A DNA stretch of 64,000 bases from NCBI GenBank assembly GCA_014376805.1, contig JACMQU010000036.1, positions 1 through 64,000 of the forward strand, in the 5' to 3' direction. The position numbers and the translations under genes are program-made. The stretch's first letter is position 1; each line of letters begins with the position of its first letter. This DNA comes from Bacteroidia bacterium. GTDB taxonomy: Bacteria > Bacteroidota > Bacteroidia > UKL13-3. The notes under the pieces are model-generated. The model saw only the letters and a program-made list of their open reading frames with translations, was not told where the DNA came from and did not search any database. Positions 9,028 through 17,946 of this stretch are shown in pieces.

Positions 9028-9453
9028 TTAATGGTATTCATTAGAGGCAATACAAATTTGCCAGTATTCAACTATACTTTTAATTACGGTTTCGAGTTCT
9101 TTATAACTACTGGGTTTGATAAAGAAGCCTTGCACTGGCATTGTATAAGCATCATCAACAGTTTTAGAACTTGCAGCAGTAGTAAACACTAAAAAGGGAA
9201 TGTTTTTGTTTTTTAACTTTTGTGTATTTTGAATTTCTGCTCTTAATTCAAAGCCACTTATTTTGGGCATGTTTACATCAGAAAAAATCAAAAAAGGATT
9301 TGTTTCATTTGCATTTAAATATTCTATAGCTTCGAACCCATCGTTAAAAAAAAGCAAACTGTTTTTAATCTTCAGATCATTAAAAATATCTGTGAGTATT
9401 TTTTGATCATCTTTATCGTCATCAATAATTATAATTGGCCCTGATTTATTCAT
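9028..9453 (-). CDS. Single-domain response regulator (CheY/Rcp1-like receiver)
   Basis: The 141-residue protein is one receiver domain without an output domain. The acidic pocket is Asp11-Asp13, the phospho-acceptor is Asp59 (FSDVNMPK), the switch Thr is Thr91/92 (VFTTAASS) and the conserved Lys is Lys113 (FIKPSS). It would be phosphorylated by a histidine kinase and act through protein contacts. No kinase gene is adjacent; the nearest is the GAF kinase at 55.6-56.8 kb, and a link between them is only a guess. The rhomboid gene on the same strand ends 48 bases upstream of its start. Confidence 0.9.
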   Translation of the reverse strand: MNKSGPIIIIDDDKDDQKILTDIFNDLKIKNSLLFFNDGFEAIEYLNANETNPFLIFSDVNMPKISGFELRAEIQNTQKLKNKNIPFLVFTTAASSKTVDDAYTMPVQGFFIKPSSYKELETVIKSIVEYWQICIASNEYH

Positions 9454-9501
9454 AGTTTTAATTTATTGCTTTATAGGTAATTTTTAGTGGTTATAAGAGT
9501 A

Positions 9502-10362
9502 TTATTGTTTGGATAGTTTTTCAAGTTTTTCTCTTTCTTTTTGTGTTAAACTATTAAAACCATTTTCATTAATCTGATCTAATATTTCATCTAATTCAAT
9601 CTCTTTTTTTCTTTGGTTTGTATGCTGCTTTTCATCTGGTATTTCAAATGGCCCTACTTTTAAAAAAACTTGATAGGGTGTTTCCAGCAATAGAAATGCG
9701 GGTCTTTTAATAAGTAGGTACAAAAAGATAAATGTGGGAGTTAAAATTAAGACTACCGGGAAATAATTGCCTGCTATTTTATAAGGGAACATTAGGGTAA
9801 TTGCGAGCAAGCCAATTATACCGCCGCCCAAATGTGCCTCATGGCCAATATTGTACTTTTGCGATTGTATGCCATAGATGGAATATAAGACATACAATAT
9901 GCCATAAGCCCATGCAGCCATATAATAAGGAAAACCGAAAATACTTAGTTGTAAGCCGGGCGAAAATGCAATTGATGCGAATATTATTCCGGTGATAGCT
10001 GCTGAAGAACCCGTAGAGCGGTAATCGTAATGGTTTCTGTGTATATAAAGTGCAAATAAATTACCTCCTGCTAAACTTGCAAAATAAAGTAATAGAAAAT
10101 TTGATTTCCCTATAGATAGTTCAAGCGAATAACTGAAACAAAAAAACGAAATCATATTAAATAAAAGATGAACCCAGCTTATATGCAAAAACCCCGAGGT
10201 GATAATTCTTTTATAGTTTTTATTTAATAAGATTTCATCAACTTGAAAGGAATACTTTTCAAAAAAAAGAGGACTTCTCAAACCAAGGTATGTTACCGAT
10301 AGGTTTGCTATTAAAATAAGAATGCCTGTAATGCTGATCTGTTCCATTTTTTTTCGGATCAA
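9502..10362 (-). CDS. Rhomboid-family intramembrane serine protease
   Basis: This 286-residue protein has about six membrane helices. The catalytic pair appears as Ser120 in TGSSAAITG and His177 in GHEAHLGG, and the HLLFNM helix motif (65-70) is present. The usual Gly after the catalytic Ser is Ala, a mild deviation. The C-terminal cytoplasmic tail (ELDEILDQINENGFNSL then TQKEREKLEKL) is a DUF6576-type helical tail shared with the rhomboid at 17070-17942. The start could also be Met6, 15 bases downstream, since MEQISITG reads well as an N-terminus. The substrate is unknown. Confidence 0.88.
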   Translation of the reverse strand: MIRKKMEQISITGILILIANLSVTYLGLRSPLFFEKYSFQVDEILLNKNYKRIITSGFLHISWVHLLFNMISFFCFSYSLELSIGKSNFLLLYFASLAGGNLFALYIHRNHYDYRSTGSSAAITGIIFASIAFSPGLQLSIFGFPYYMAAWAYGILYVLYSIYGIQSQKYNIGHEAHLGGGIIGLLAITLMFPYKIAGNYFPVVLILTPTFIFLYLLIKRPAFLLLETPYQVFLKVGPFEIPDEKQHTNQRKKEIELDEILDQINENGFNSLTQKEREKLEKLSKQ

Positions 10363-10518
10363 TCATAAAATGTGCCTTCTCAAAAATAATATATATTAAC
10401 ATTAAAAGATACTTAACTGTGAATTTTGGAAGTTAAATAGTTCTTTTTAAAACATAAGAAGTACAGGGCAATTAAAGCTTAGTGCAGAAAAGAGGTGCTT
10501 GGGCAAAAATTTGGCAAT

Positions 10519-10553
10519 AAAAAAGCCATTCAACTTTAGTCGAACGGCTTTTT
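10519..10553 (-). terminator. Intrinsic terminator of the RRM gene
   Basis: The arms AAAAAGCC (10519-10526) and GGCTTTTT (10546-10553) enclose ATTCAACTTTAGTCGAAC, which pairs further. Reading leftwards the stem is followed by T-rich sequence. It lies just after the RRM gene stop and may work in both directions. Confidence 0.8.
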
Positions 10554-10575
10554 AATGGGTTTAAGTTTCTTAATA

Positions 10576-10887
10576 TTAATAAGATCTTCTGTTGTTGTCG
10601 CTTCCCCTGTCGTTGTAAGACCTTCTTTCACGGTTAGGTCTTTCTTCGCGTGGACGAGCTTCGTTAACGGTAATGTTTCTGTCTTTAAAAGACTGACCGT
10701 TTAGAGAGTTAATTGCACTTTGTGCACTTGCATTGTCTGGCATTTCAACAAAGCCAAAACCTTTGCTACGGCCAGTGAACTTGTCATTTACGATGTTAAT
10801 AGATGTAACTTCGCCAAATTGAGAAAACAGTGAGCGCAACTCATCATCAGTTGCGGTCCAGTTTAGGTTTCCGATGTAAATATTCAT
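10576..10887 (-). CDS. RRM-type RNA-binding protein
   Basis: The 103-residue protein has one RNA-recognition motif with RNP2 IYIGNL (3-8) and RNP1 KGFGFVEM (42-49), then an Arg/Asn/Ser-rich tail (EERPNRERRSYNDRG). It would bind single-stranded RNA through the aromatic RNP residues. Such small RRM proteins are common in Bacteroidota and cyanobacteria and are often highly expressed or cold-regulated; that is family knowledge, not visible here. It has its own near-consensus promoter and a strong terminator, so it is monocistronic. Confidence 0.93.
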   Translation of the reverse strand: MNIYIGNLNWTATDDELRSLFSQFGEVTSINIVNDKFTGRSKGFGFVEMPDNASAQSAINSLNGQSFKDRNITVNEARPREERPNRERRSYNDRGSDNNRRSY

Positions 10888-10909
10888 GAATATATAGAAA
10901 TAAGAAAGA

Positions 10910-10940
10910 CAAATTTAGGCTAATTAATTTATTTTCCAAA
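10910..10940 (-). promoter_or_regulatory. Bacteroidota-type promoter of the RRM gene
   Basis: Reading leftwards, TTTG (10937-10940) is followed by a 19-base spacer and TAAATTTG (10910-10917). This is an exact match to TTTG-N19-TAnnTTTG. The start codon lies about 22 bases further on, giving a very short leader. Confidence 0.75.
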
Positions 10941-11046
10941 CAAAAAATAAAGATTTGCACAAAAGTTGCACATTTTGCAATATTTTTATTTTAAAGAAAA
11001 TCGTAAGTCAATTAGAGGTAATAAAACAAACTAATTATCGGCTTTA

Positions 11047-13986
11047 TTAGTTTGCTTTTGCTTTTTTCATCACTTCATAAATGTGATCCTGAATTCTGGT
11101 TCTAATGTTCATTTGCGCCAGTTTATTATTTTCGGCAATTGGATTAACCCTGTTTGACAAAAACACATATACCAGATCATATTTAGGATCAGCCCAGGCA
11201 CATGTACCTGTAAATCCGGTATGACCAAATGTAAGCGGGGAGCAATTTTTGCCGGTAGGTGAGGGTTTTAAAGGATCTGTTTCAGGCTTATCAAAGCCCA
11301 ATCCTCTTCTCGAAAGTTTATTCTGTCTTTTGGTAAACAGCTCCACTGTAGATGCCTTTAATACCCGAACATTGCCATAGGTACCGCCGTTTAACAGCAT
11401 TTGCATCATAATAGCTACATCATTAGCATTGGCAAACAAGCCTGCATGTCCGCTAACACCGCCTAACATAGCTGCTCCCGGATCATGCACATATCCCTGC
11501 AATACCTGTTTTCTAAAAAGCAGATCATTTTCTGTTGCAGCAATCAGCTCTTTATGAATGCCTTTGTTTAGTGGGTTAAAAACCGTGTTTGCCAAATTTA
11601 ACGGTCTATAAAAATATTGGTTTAAGTAGTTTTCAAAATTCTGATTGGATACATTTTCTACCACTTTTCTAAGCATTATAAAACCAAGATCGCTATACAC
11701 ATACTCCCCTTTTGCTTTAAGTTCCGACTGAATGATAGTGTTCCAGATTTCCTGTTCATATTTATCGTTTATATAGAGGCTATCAGCTACTTTTACAGAA
11801 TATACCAGATCTTCTGTTTTGTGATAAATAAGCGTATCGGGATAACCATTGGTTAAAGTTTTTTTATAAAAAGGAATAAATGGGATCAGCCCTGCCTGAT
11901 GCAGCATTACTTCTTTAATTGTTATTTTTTCTTTGTTTGAACCTTTTAAAAGAGGTAGATATAAGCTCAATTTATCATTTAAATCTATTTTATTCTCTTC
12001 CACCAGTTTCATTAAAGCCAGGGTAGTAGCCAGCATTTTTGTTAAACTGGCAAGATCATACAAGTGGTAATTTTGAACAGCAATTGCATTCGTATCGCTA
12101 CTTAATTTACCAAAAGATTTCTGATAAATTACCTTTCCTGCCTTAGCAACCACAATCTGACAACCAGGTAAGGCAACTTTATCTATTGCCTCTTTAATTA
12201 TAGTATCTATATAACTTAAAGCCACAGGGTCTATACCTGTTTCTTCGGGCATGTTATATTCGAACCTGTTTAGGGTTTCATTTTCAATGCCTGATCCTAA
12301 AGGAAAGGCTGAAGTTACAGACACAGGCATGCGTCCGGTTGTGGTGTATGCCCCCATTAATGCTTGTGCTGCCAGGTTATTATAAACTGGCAGGTCTTCA
12401 TATGCTAAAATTACATTACGGGCAGTGCTAAAATGTTGTAAAATGTATGGATTTCCAAGGTTAACAAGTATGCACTTCCTATCAGTTAAAAGCCTGTTAA
12501 CAAAATCAATTTCCATTTGGGTAAGACCTAATTTTTTACTTACAAAGCGGCTCGTATTATGCAAGCTAATAATTATTAGACTATAATGCTGCAATAAACC
12601 AAAAACAGAATCAAACGACTGGCTGGACTCATTTTTATCTATAGAAAAATAGTTGGCATGCAAATAATTATGCAACGTTTGCTGAAATACGGTAAATTGA
12701 TTATTACCAACGGCAATGCTGGCAATTTTATATTGTGATGCATTATCTAAAGGAAGAACATGATCCTGATTTTTTGCAATTACAATTCCCTGTTTGATCA
12801 CTTTTTTTATAAGCAGATCGTTTGCACAACAGTTTAAATCTTTATATAAATTTTTTAATTCAACAGGTTTGTATTGGTTCAGGCCTGCCCAGTATTTGGC
12901 AATTAAAATTTTACGGCAGGCCTTGTTAACGTCATCTTCTGTTATTAAGCCTTTAATAATATATTCTTTGATCCAAAAAATACTTTGTGGAATATCTTCA
13001 ACAAAAAGTAACAAATCGTTTCCTGCTGCAAGTGCTTTTGCGGATACTTCTCCAGGTGCGGCATAGTTGGCAACACCTTTCATGTTTAACCCATCTGTTA
13101 CTACCAAACCACCAAAGGCGAGTTCTTTTTTAAGAAAAGTTTTTACTGCCAGTGGAGAAATGCTGGTTGCACGGTTGGCAGTGGTATCTATAGAAGGCAC
13201 ATATAAATGGGCAACCATTATTGCTCCTACATCATTTTTTATCAGTTCTTTAAATGGATATAATTCAAGAGAATCGAGCCTTTTACTGGTTGCATTAATA
13301 ACAGGGAGTGCAAAATGAGAATCGGATTCTGTATCGCCATGTCCCGGGAAATGCTTGGCACAGGCCATTACATGTTGCTCTTGCATGCCTTTTGCAAAAG
13401 CTACTCCATGCCTGGCAACAATGTACTTGTTTTCTCCAAAACTTCTGTCATTAATAACGGGGTTTGCAGGGTTACTATTAACATCAATATCAGGCGCAAA
13501 ATTTAAATGAATGCCTAACCTTTTGCATTGTTTAGCTATTTCATTACCTATTTGCCTTGTTAACTCAAGGTTATTAGCACCTCCCAAAACCATCTGGCGG
13601 GGGAAAACAGGCGTACTGTCTAAGCGCATACTAAGCCCCCATTCCCCGTCTATACTTACCAATAGAGGTACTTTAGATTTTGACTGAAAAAAATTGGTTA
13701 GTGTTGCTTCTTTATGGGGCGTGCCTTTCATAAACATGAGTCCGCCAATTTTTTGATCAATAATAAGTTTTTCTACCTCTTTTATATAAGTTGAATCGCG
13801 TTGTGTCCAAACGGCAATTGTCATAAGTTGTGCAATTTTTTCATCCAGTGTAAGTTTGCTCATCACCGAATCAACCCAGGGGTAATTTTTATTCCAGTTT
13901 ATAACAGAATTTTGCGCATTTGCATGAGAAACCATTAAACTGATGGCTGACATAAAAATAAAAATCCTACAAATAGTATCTCGCAT
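11047..13986 (-). CDS. Glycoside hydrolase family 3 (NagZ-like) fused to a class C beta-lactamase-like serine hydrolase
   Basis: The start at 13986 (MRDTICRIFIF) gives a clean signal peptide ending HANAQ. The longer frame to 14127 would put 47 polar residues in front of it. Residues about 35-400 form a GH3 N-terminal domain with the NagZ loop KHFPGHGDT (211-219, His216) and nucleophile Asp298 (VTDGLNMKG), followed by a GH3 C-terminal domain (about 400-575). Residues about 585-979 are a serine hydrolase with SLTK (647-650), YSDLGF and HTGFTGT. GH3-NagZ enzymes release beta-N-acetylglucosamine from muropeptides; the second domain may be an amidase, esterase or peptidase. The protein is exported, so it probably acts on cell wall in the periplasm. 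The fusion is known in Bacteroidota. Confidence 0.88.
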   Translation of the reverse strand: MRDTICRIFIFMSAISLMVSHANAQNSVINWNKNYPWVDSVMSKLTLDEKIAQLMTIAVWTQRDSTYIKEVEKLIIDQKIGGLMFMKGTPHKEATLTNFFQSKSKVPLLVSIDGEWGLSMRLDSTPVFPRQMVLGGANNLELTRQIGNEIAKQCKRLGIHLNFAPDIDVNSNPANPVINDRSFGENKYIVARHGVAFAKGMQEQHVMACAKHFPGHGDTESDSHFALPVINATSKRLDSLELYPFKELIKNDVGAIMVAHLYVPSIDTTANRATSISPLAVKTFLKKELAFGGLVVTDGLNMKGVANYAAPGEVSAKALAAGNDLLLFVEDIPQSIFWIKEYIIKGLITEDDVNKACRKILIAKYWAGLNQYKPVELKNLYKDLNCCANDLLIKKVIKQGIVIAKNQDHVLPLDNASQYKIASIAVGNNQFTVFQQTLHNYLHANYFSIDKNESSQSFDSVFGLLQHYSLIIISLHNTSRFVSKKLGLTQMEIDFVNRLLTDRKCILVNLGNPYILQHFSTARNVILAYEDLPVYNNLAAQALMGAYTTTGRMPVSVTSAFPLGSGIENETLNRFEYNMPEETGIDPVALSYIDTIIKEAIDKVALPGCQIVVAKAGKVIYQKSFGKLSSDTNAIAVQNYHLYDLASLTKMLATTLALMKLVEENKIDLNDKLSLYLPLLKGSNKEKITIKEVMLHQAGLIPFIPFYKKTLTNGYPDTLIYHKTEDLVYSVKVADSLYINDKYEQEIWNTIIQSELKAKGEYVYSDLGFIMLRKVVENVSNQNFENYLNQYFYRPLNLANTVFNPLNKGIHKELIAATENDLLFRKQVLQGYVHDPGAAMLGGVSGHAGLFANANDVAIMMQMLLNGGTYGNVRVLKASTVELFTKRQNKLSRRGLGFDKPETDPLKPSPTGKNCSPLTFGHTGFTGTCAWADPKYDLVYVFLSNRVNPIAENNKLAQMNIRTRIQDHIYEVMKKAKAN

Positions 13987-14152
13987 ACAACTGCAAAAAA
14001 GCGCAATTAACTTAACAATCCGAGAAATAGAAGATAATTTTTTAGTAAGTTTATTTTTGTAAATGGTTGTGGGCAGATAAAAAGAATAGCGATTTGTATA
14101 AATATTGCACTTTAAATTTACTTTCAATATAAGGCTTTAGAAGTTATTAGTT

Positions 14153-14160
14153 TAAATTTG
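14153..14160 (+). promoter_or_regulatory. Candidate -7 box upstream of mutL
   Basis: TAAATTTG matches TAnnTTTG. No TTTG box sits at the right distance upstream, so the call is tentative. A start about 7 bases downstream would leave an 88-base leader to the ATG at 14255. Confidence 0.35.
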
Positions 14161-14254
14161 TACGATTACCGGAAATTGTAACACAAAACCCAACGCTGTA
14201 ATAATGCAAGCCAGTACAAAATCCGAACTTTTAAAATCAGAGCCATCTCTAAAA

Positions 14255-16066
14255 ATGTCAGATATCATTAAACTTTTACCCGAACATGTTGCAAGCCAGA
14301 TTGCGGCAGGTGAAGTAATACAACGCCCGTCCTCCATTGTAAAAGAATTAATTGACAATGCCATTGATGCCGGAAGTACCGAGATTAAATTATATATAAA
14401 AGATGCAGGTAAATCGCTGGTACAAATAGTTGATAACGGCACGGGGATGAGTGCAGGTGATGCCAGACTTTGCTGGGAACGGCATGCAACTTCTAAAATT
14501 TCTCAAACAGAAGATATTTTTAAAATAAACACCATGGGTTTTAGAGGCGAGGCTCTTGCAAGTATTGCCTCTGTAGCACAAATAGAACTAAAAACAAGAA
14601 GAGAAACAGATGAACTGGGAACCTATATTCTTATTGAAGGTTCTGAAGTGAAAAAGCAGGAAAGTATTGCAGCTAACCGGGGCACTGGTATTTCTGTTAA
14701 AAACCTGTTTTATAATATTCCGGCACGGAGAAATTTTCTAAAATCGAATCCGGTTGAGTGGAAACACATAGTGGAGGAATTTACACGCGGAGCCTTATCA
14801 AATCCTCTAACTTCATTTATGCTATGGCACAATGATGAAGTGCAGTTTGATTTTAAAAAAGGTGATTTTTGCCACCGCGTTCTGGAAGTTTTTTCTGATA
14901 GAAAAAGTCAGGATCTTTTAGAGGTAGATGAACAAACTACTATTATTAATGTAACCGGGTTTATTGGCAAACCCGAAATTGCGAAAAGAATAAGAGGAGA
15001 GCAATTTTTTTTTGTAAATCGCCGCTTTATCAAAGATGCCTATTTAAATCACGCAGTTCAAAATGCCTTTGAAGGAATGTTAAGTAAGGAACAGTTTCCT
15101 TTTTATATACTCAATATTGAAATAGATGCATCGAAGATAGATATTAATATTCACCCTACTAAAACCGAGGTAAAATTTGAGGACGAACGAAATGTTTATC
15201 AGATTATAAGAGCTGTAGTAAGGAAGGCTTTAGGTGATTATGTGCAAACCCCTGTTAATCCGGATTTTGATGATAACCGTTTCATGAACTTACTATTAAC
15301 AGATACTCCAAAAGGAATAAATCTATCCGAAAATTCACACGAAGGTACCGTTGGAAGTTCTGCAGAGAGTTTGGGTAATTTTAAAGAGATTTATCAGCAA
15401 CAACGGAAACAGTCTGCATTAAACTGGGAAGCACTTTATAACCCTGAGCGGGGTATGAAACAGGAAGAGAAGGTTAAAACATTACTACTAAGCAATGATG
15501 GGGAACAGGAAAATCGCACATTTTTTCAGTTAAACAATCAGTTTATTGTTACTCCTATAAAAAGTGGGCTGATGCTCATAAACCAGCAAACTGGCCATGA
15601 AAGAATTCTGTATGAAAGGTATCTTCATGCATTGGTTCAAACCCCTATTGCCAGCCAGCAACTACTTTTCCCCAAAGCAGTAAATTTGCCTCCCGGCGAT
15701 GAGGCTATATTGCTGGAAATTTTACCTGAAATGGGGGCATTAGGTTTTACTATAAATTCGTTTGGAAAAAACACATTTGTAATTAATGGCTTACCTGCTG
15801 AGTTACATCTTGAAAATGAACAGGATCTGGTAGCGGCAATTATAGAAACGTATAAGGCTACTAAATTTACAGAATCAAATAAAAACAAAGTGGTGGCAAA
15901 AACGCTGGCTAAAAAAGCTGCAATTAAAAGCGGAACAAAGTTAAGAAATGAAGAAATGAACAGGTTGGTTGATGAGCTTTTTGCCTGCAGTGAACCTCAG
16001 TTTGCACCTGATGGAAAGGCTTGTATTAAAACACTCTCACTGGCTGAAATTGCTAAAATGTTTTAA
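14255..16066 (+). CDS. mutL: DNA mismatch repair protein MutL, with altered endonuclease motifs
   Basis: I chose the start at 14255 (MSDIIKLLPEHVASQIAAG), the usual MutL N-terminus, rather than the ATG at 14204. The GHKL ATPase domain is intact: KELIDNAIDAG with the Glu and Asn of motif I, DNGTGM (motif II) and GFRGEAL (motif III). FVNRRFIKD and NIHPTKTEVKF complete the N-terminal half. The C-terminal dimerisation domain is present, but the DQHAxxE metal site reads NQQTGHE (15581-15601), and the final CPHGRP-like motif reads APDGKAC. The nicking activity of most non-enterobacterial MutL proteins may therefore be weak or lost. It is the first gene of a rightward cluster with two rhomboids and an EEP protein, an arrangement often kept in Bacteroidota. 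Confidence 0.95.
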   Translation: MSDIIKLLPEHVASQIAAGEVIQRPSSIVKELIDNAIDAGSTEIKLYIKDAGKSLVQIVDNGTGMSAGDARLCWERHATSKISQTEDIFKINTMGFRGEALASIASVAQIELKTRRETDELGTYILIEGSEVKKQESIAANRGTGISVKNLFYNIPARRNFLKSNPVEWKHIVEEFTRGALSNPLTSFMLWHNDEVQFDFKKGDFCHRVLEVFSDRKSQDLLEVDEQTTIINVTGFIGKPEIAKRIRGEQFFFVNRRFIKDAYLNHAVQNAFEGMLSKEQFPFYILNIEIDASKIDINIHPTKTEVKFEDERNVYQIIRAVVRKALGDYVQTPVNPDFDDNRFMNLLLTDTPKGINLSENSHEGTVGSSAESLGNFKEIYQQQRKQSALNWEALYNPERGMKQEEKVKTLLLSNDGEQENRTFFQLNNQFIVTPIKSGLMLINQQTGHERILYERYLHALVQTPIASQQLLFPKAVNLPPGDEAILLEILPEMGALGFTINSFGKNTFVINGLPAELHLENEQDLVAAIIETYKATKFTESNKNKVVAKTLAKKAAIKSGTKLRNEEMNRLVDELFACSEPQFAPDGKACIKTLSLAEIAKMF

Positions 16067-16153
16067 CCTGAAATGAATATTCTTATCATAATTTTAAGTG
16101 TTCCGGTTTTGCAATCAGATTATTCCGTTTATTTGCCGTATAAAACAGTATAA

Positions 16154-16987
16154 ATGTATCAGCAACAAAGATCCTCTGGTTTTTCTAATATGCCAACGGT
16201 GGTAAAGAATCTTTTAATTATAAACGGTCTTTGCTTTTTGGCTCATGTTGTATTGGTTCATCTGGGAAGAACAGATATTAACAAAGTCTTTGGATTATAT
16301 TATCCGGAATCTCCTCTTTTTAAACCGTATCAAATTTTGTCTCATGTGTTTATGCATGGAGATCAATGGCATCTGCTTTTTAATATGTTTAGTTTGTGGA
16401 TGTTTGGCAGTAAACTTGAAAATTACTGGGGTCCGAAACGGTTTTTTATTTATTATTTTGTTACGGCATTTGGTGCAGCAGCCTTATATCTGGGTGTAAA
16501 TGCCATAGAAGTGCAAAGTATGAAGATGAGCATACAGGAGTTTTCTTTGAACCCCGGTTATGATTCATTTTTTAAGCTTTTACAAAGGGATAACCTGTTT
16601 GCAAACGCCACCGAAATTGTAGATTTTTTAGAAGCCTGGCGAAAAGATTTATCTAATCCGGGATATATAAATGATGCCAGACAAATTGCTCAAATGATGC
16701 TCGATAGAAAAATGAATGTTCCTGTGGTTGGGGCAAGTGGTGCTGTGTTTGGACTGCTATTGGGTTTTGGAATGCTTTTTCCGAATACAGAAATGATTAT
16801 GTTATTTTTCCCATTTCCTATTAAAGCAAAATATATTGTGTTTGGCATGGGAGCATGGGAATTGTATTCAGGCATTCAAAATAATCCGTCTGATAATGTT
16901 GCACACTTTGCACATTTGGGCGGCATGTTATTTGGGTTTATTCTGATAAAAATCTGGAACCGTACCAATAGAAAAAACTTTTACTGA
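16154..16987 (+). CDS. Rhomboid-family intramembrane serine protease
   Basis: The 277-residue protein has the catalytic Ser195 in VGASGAVFG and His254 in HFAHLGG. The HLLFNM helix (73-78) and SKLENYWGPKRF loop are typical. A polar insertion of about 70 residues (117-190) separates the early helices from the catalytic one; its substrate role is unknown. No DUF6576 tail is present, unlike the next gene. It lies 87 bases after mutL on the same strand. Confidence 0.93.
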   Translation: MYQQQRSSGFSNMPTVVKNLLIINGLCFLAHVVLVHLGRTDINKVFGLYYPESPLFKPYQILSHVFMHGDQWHLLFNMFSLWMFGSKLENYWGPKRFFIYYFVTAFGAAALYLGVNAIEVQSMKMSIQEFSLNPGYDSFFKLLQRDNLFANATEIVDFLEAWRKDLSNPGYINDARQIAQMMLDRKMNVPVVGASGAVFGLLLGFGMLFPNTEMIMLFFPFPIKAKYIVFGMGAWELYSGIQNNPSDNVAHFAHLGGMLFGFILIKIWNRTNRKNFY

Positions 16988-17069
16988 TGCTTTTTATTTT
17001 AATGGTAAAAATTTTTCATTTCTGATTTTTGTTAGAACGATTGTATATGTATGTTTGACCTAAGGAATA

Positions 17070-17942
17070 ATGACGGTTTTAGAAGAAATAAAATACAAGC
17101 TCAGGCAAGACAATGCAGTTGTAAAGATAATTGTCATTAATGTGATCGTTTTTCTGGCTCTTACTGTAATCAGTTTACTCTTTAATAGCGCAGGTAACTG
17201 GCTCTTCTCTCATCTTATTTTACCGGCTTCTCCGGCTAAATTTATCTATCAGCCCTGGACGATTATTACGCATTTCTTTTTGCACATTAAAGTCTTTCAT
17301 ATTTTGTTTAATATGCTATGGTTTTATTGGTTCGGGCAAATCTTTCAGCAGTACCTTGGCAACTCCAAAACTTACCAGGTATTTATATTTGGAGGCATTG
17401 TAGGGGGGTTGTTATTTATGCTGGCATTTAATCTGTTTCCAATTTTTTCGGCAAGTTTAGATAATTCGGTTGCCTGGGGTGCTTCTTCGGGCGTATTAGC
17501 AATTGTTGTGGCTACTGCAACCCTTTTACCAGATTACCAGTTAGGGTTGTTCCTGTTTGGTCCGGTGCGTCTTAAGTATATTGCGCTTTTTTCTGTTGTA
17601 CTTGATCTGATAAGCATTACAGGCTCAAACTCAGATGGCAATCCGGGCGGACATATTGGCCATTTAGGCGGAGCAGCTTTTGGGTTCATTTATATTAAAT
17701 ATTTGTATAATAAAGGAAATATACCCGATGGTATAGAGCGGTTTTTTGAAAATGCAGGTTCCCTGTTTAAAGCCAAACCCAAAATGAAAATATACCACAG
17801 TTCAAGTAAAATGCGGGTTGAAAATAATAGCAAGCCTTCGCAGTTGCAGATTGATATGATTTTGGATAAAATATCAAAAAACGGGTATGAAAGTTTAAGC
17901 AAACAGGAAAAAGAAATATTGTTTAAAGCAAGTAAAGATTAA
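17070..17942 (+). CDS. Rhomboid-family intramembrane serine protease with DUF6576-type tail
   Basis: The 290-residue protein has catalytic Ser140 (WGASSGV) and His198 (GHIGHLGG), with HILFNM at 77-82. The tail (QIDMILDKISKNGYESL, then SKQEKEILFKASK) matches the C-terminal helical tail of the rhomboid at 9502-10362, so the two are probable paralogues. It follows the previous rhomboid by 82 bases and precedes the EEP gene by 4 bases, so at least the last two genes are co-transcribed. Confidence 0.93.
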   Translation: MTVLEEIKYKLRQDNAVVKIIVINVIVFLALTVISLLFNSAGNWLFSHLILPASPAKFIYQPWTIITHFFLHIKVFHILFNMLWFYWFGQIFQQYLGNSKTYQVFIFGGIVGGLLFMLAFNLFPIFSASLDNSVAWGASSGVLAIVVATATLLPDYQLGLFLFGPVRLKYIALFSVVLDLISITGSNSDGNPGGHIGHLGGAAFGFIYIKYLYNKGNIPDGIERFFENAGSLFKAKPKMKIYHSSSKMRVENNSKPSQLQIDMILDKISKNGYESLSKQEKEILFKASKD

Positions 17943-17946
17943 TTCT

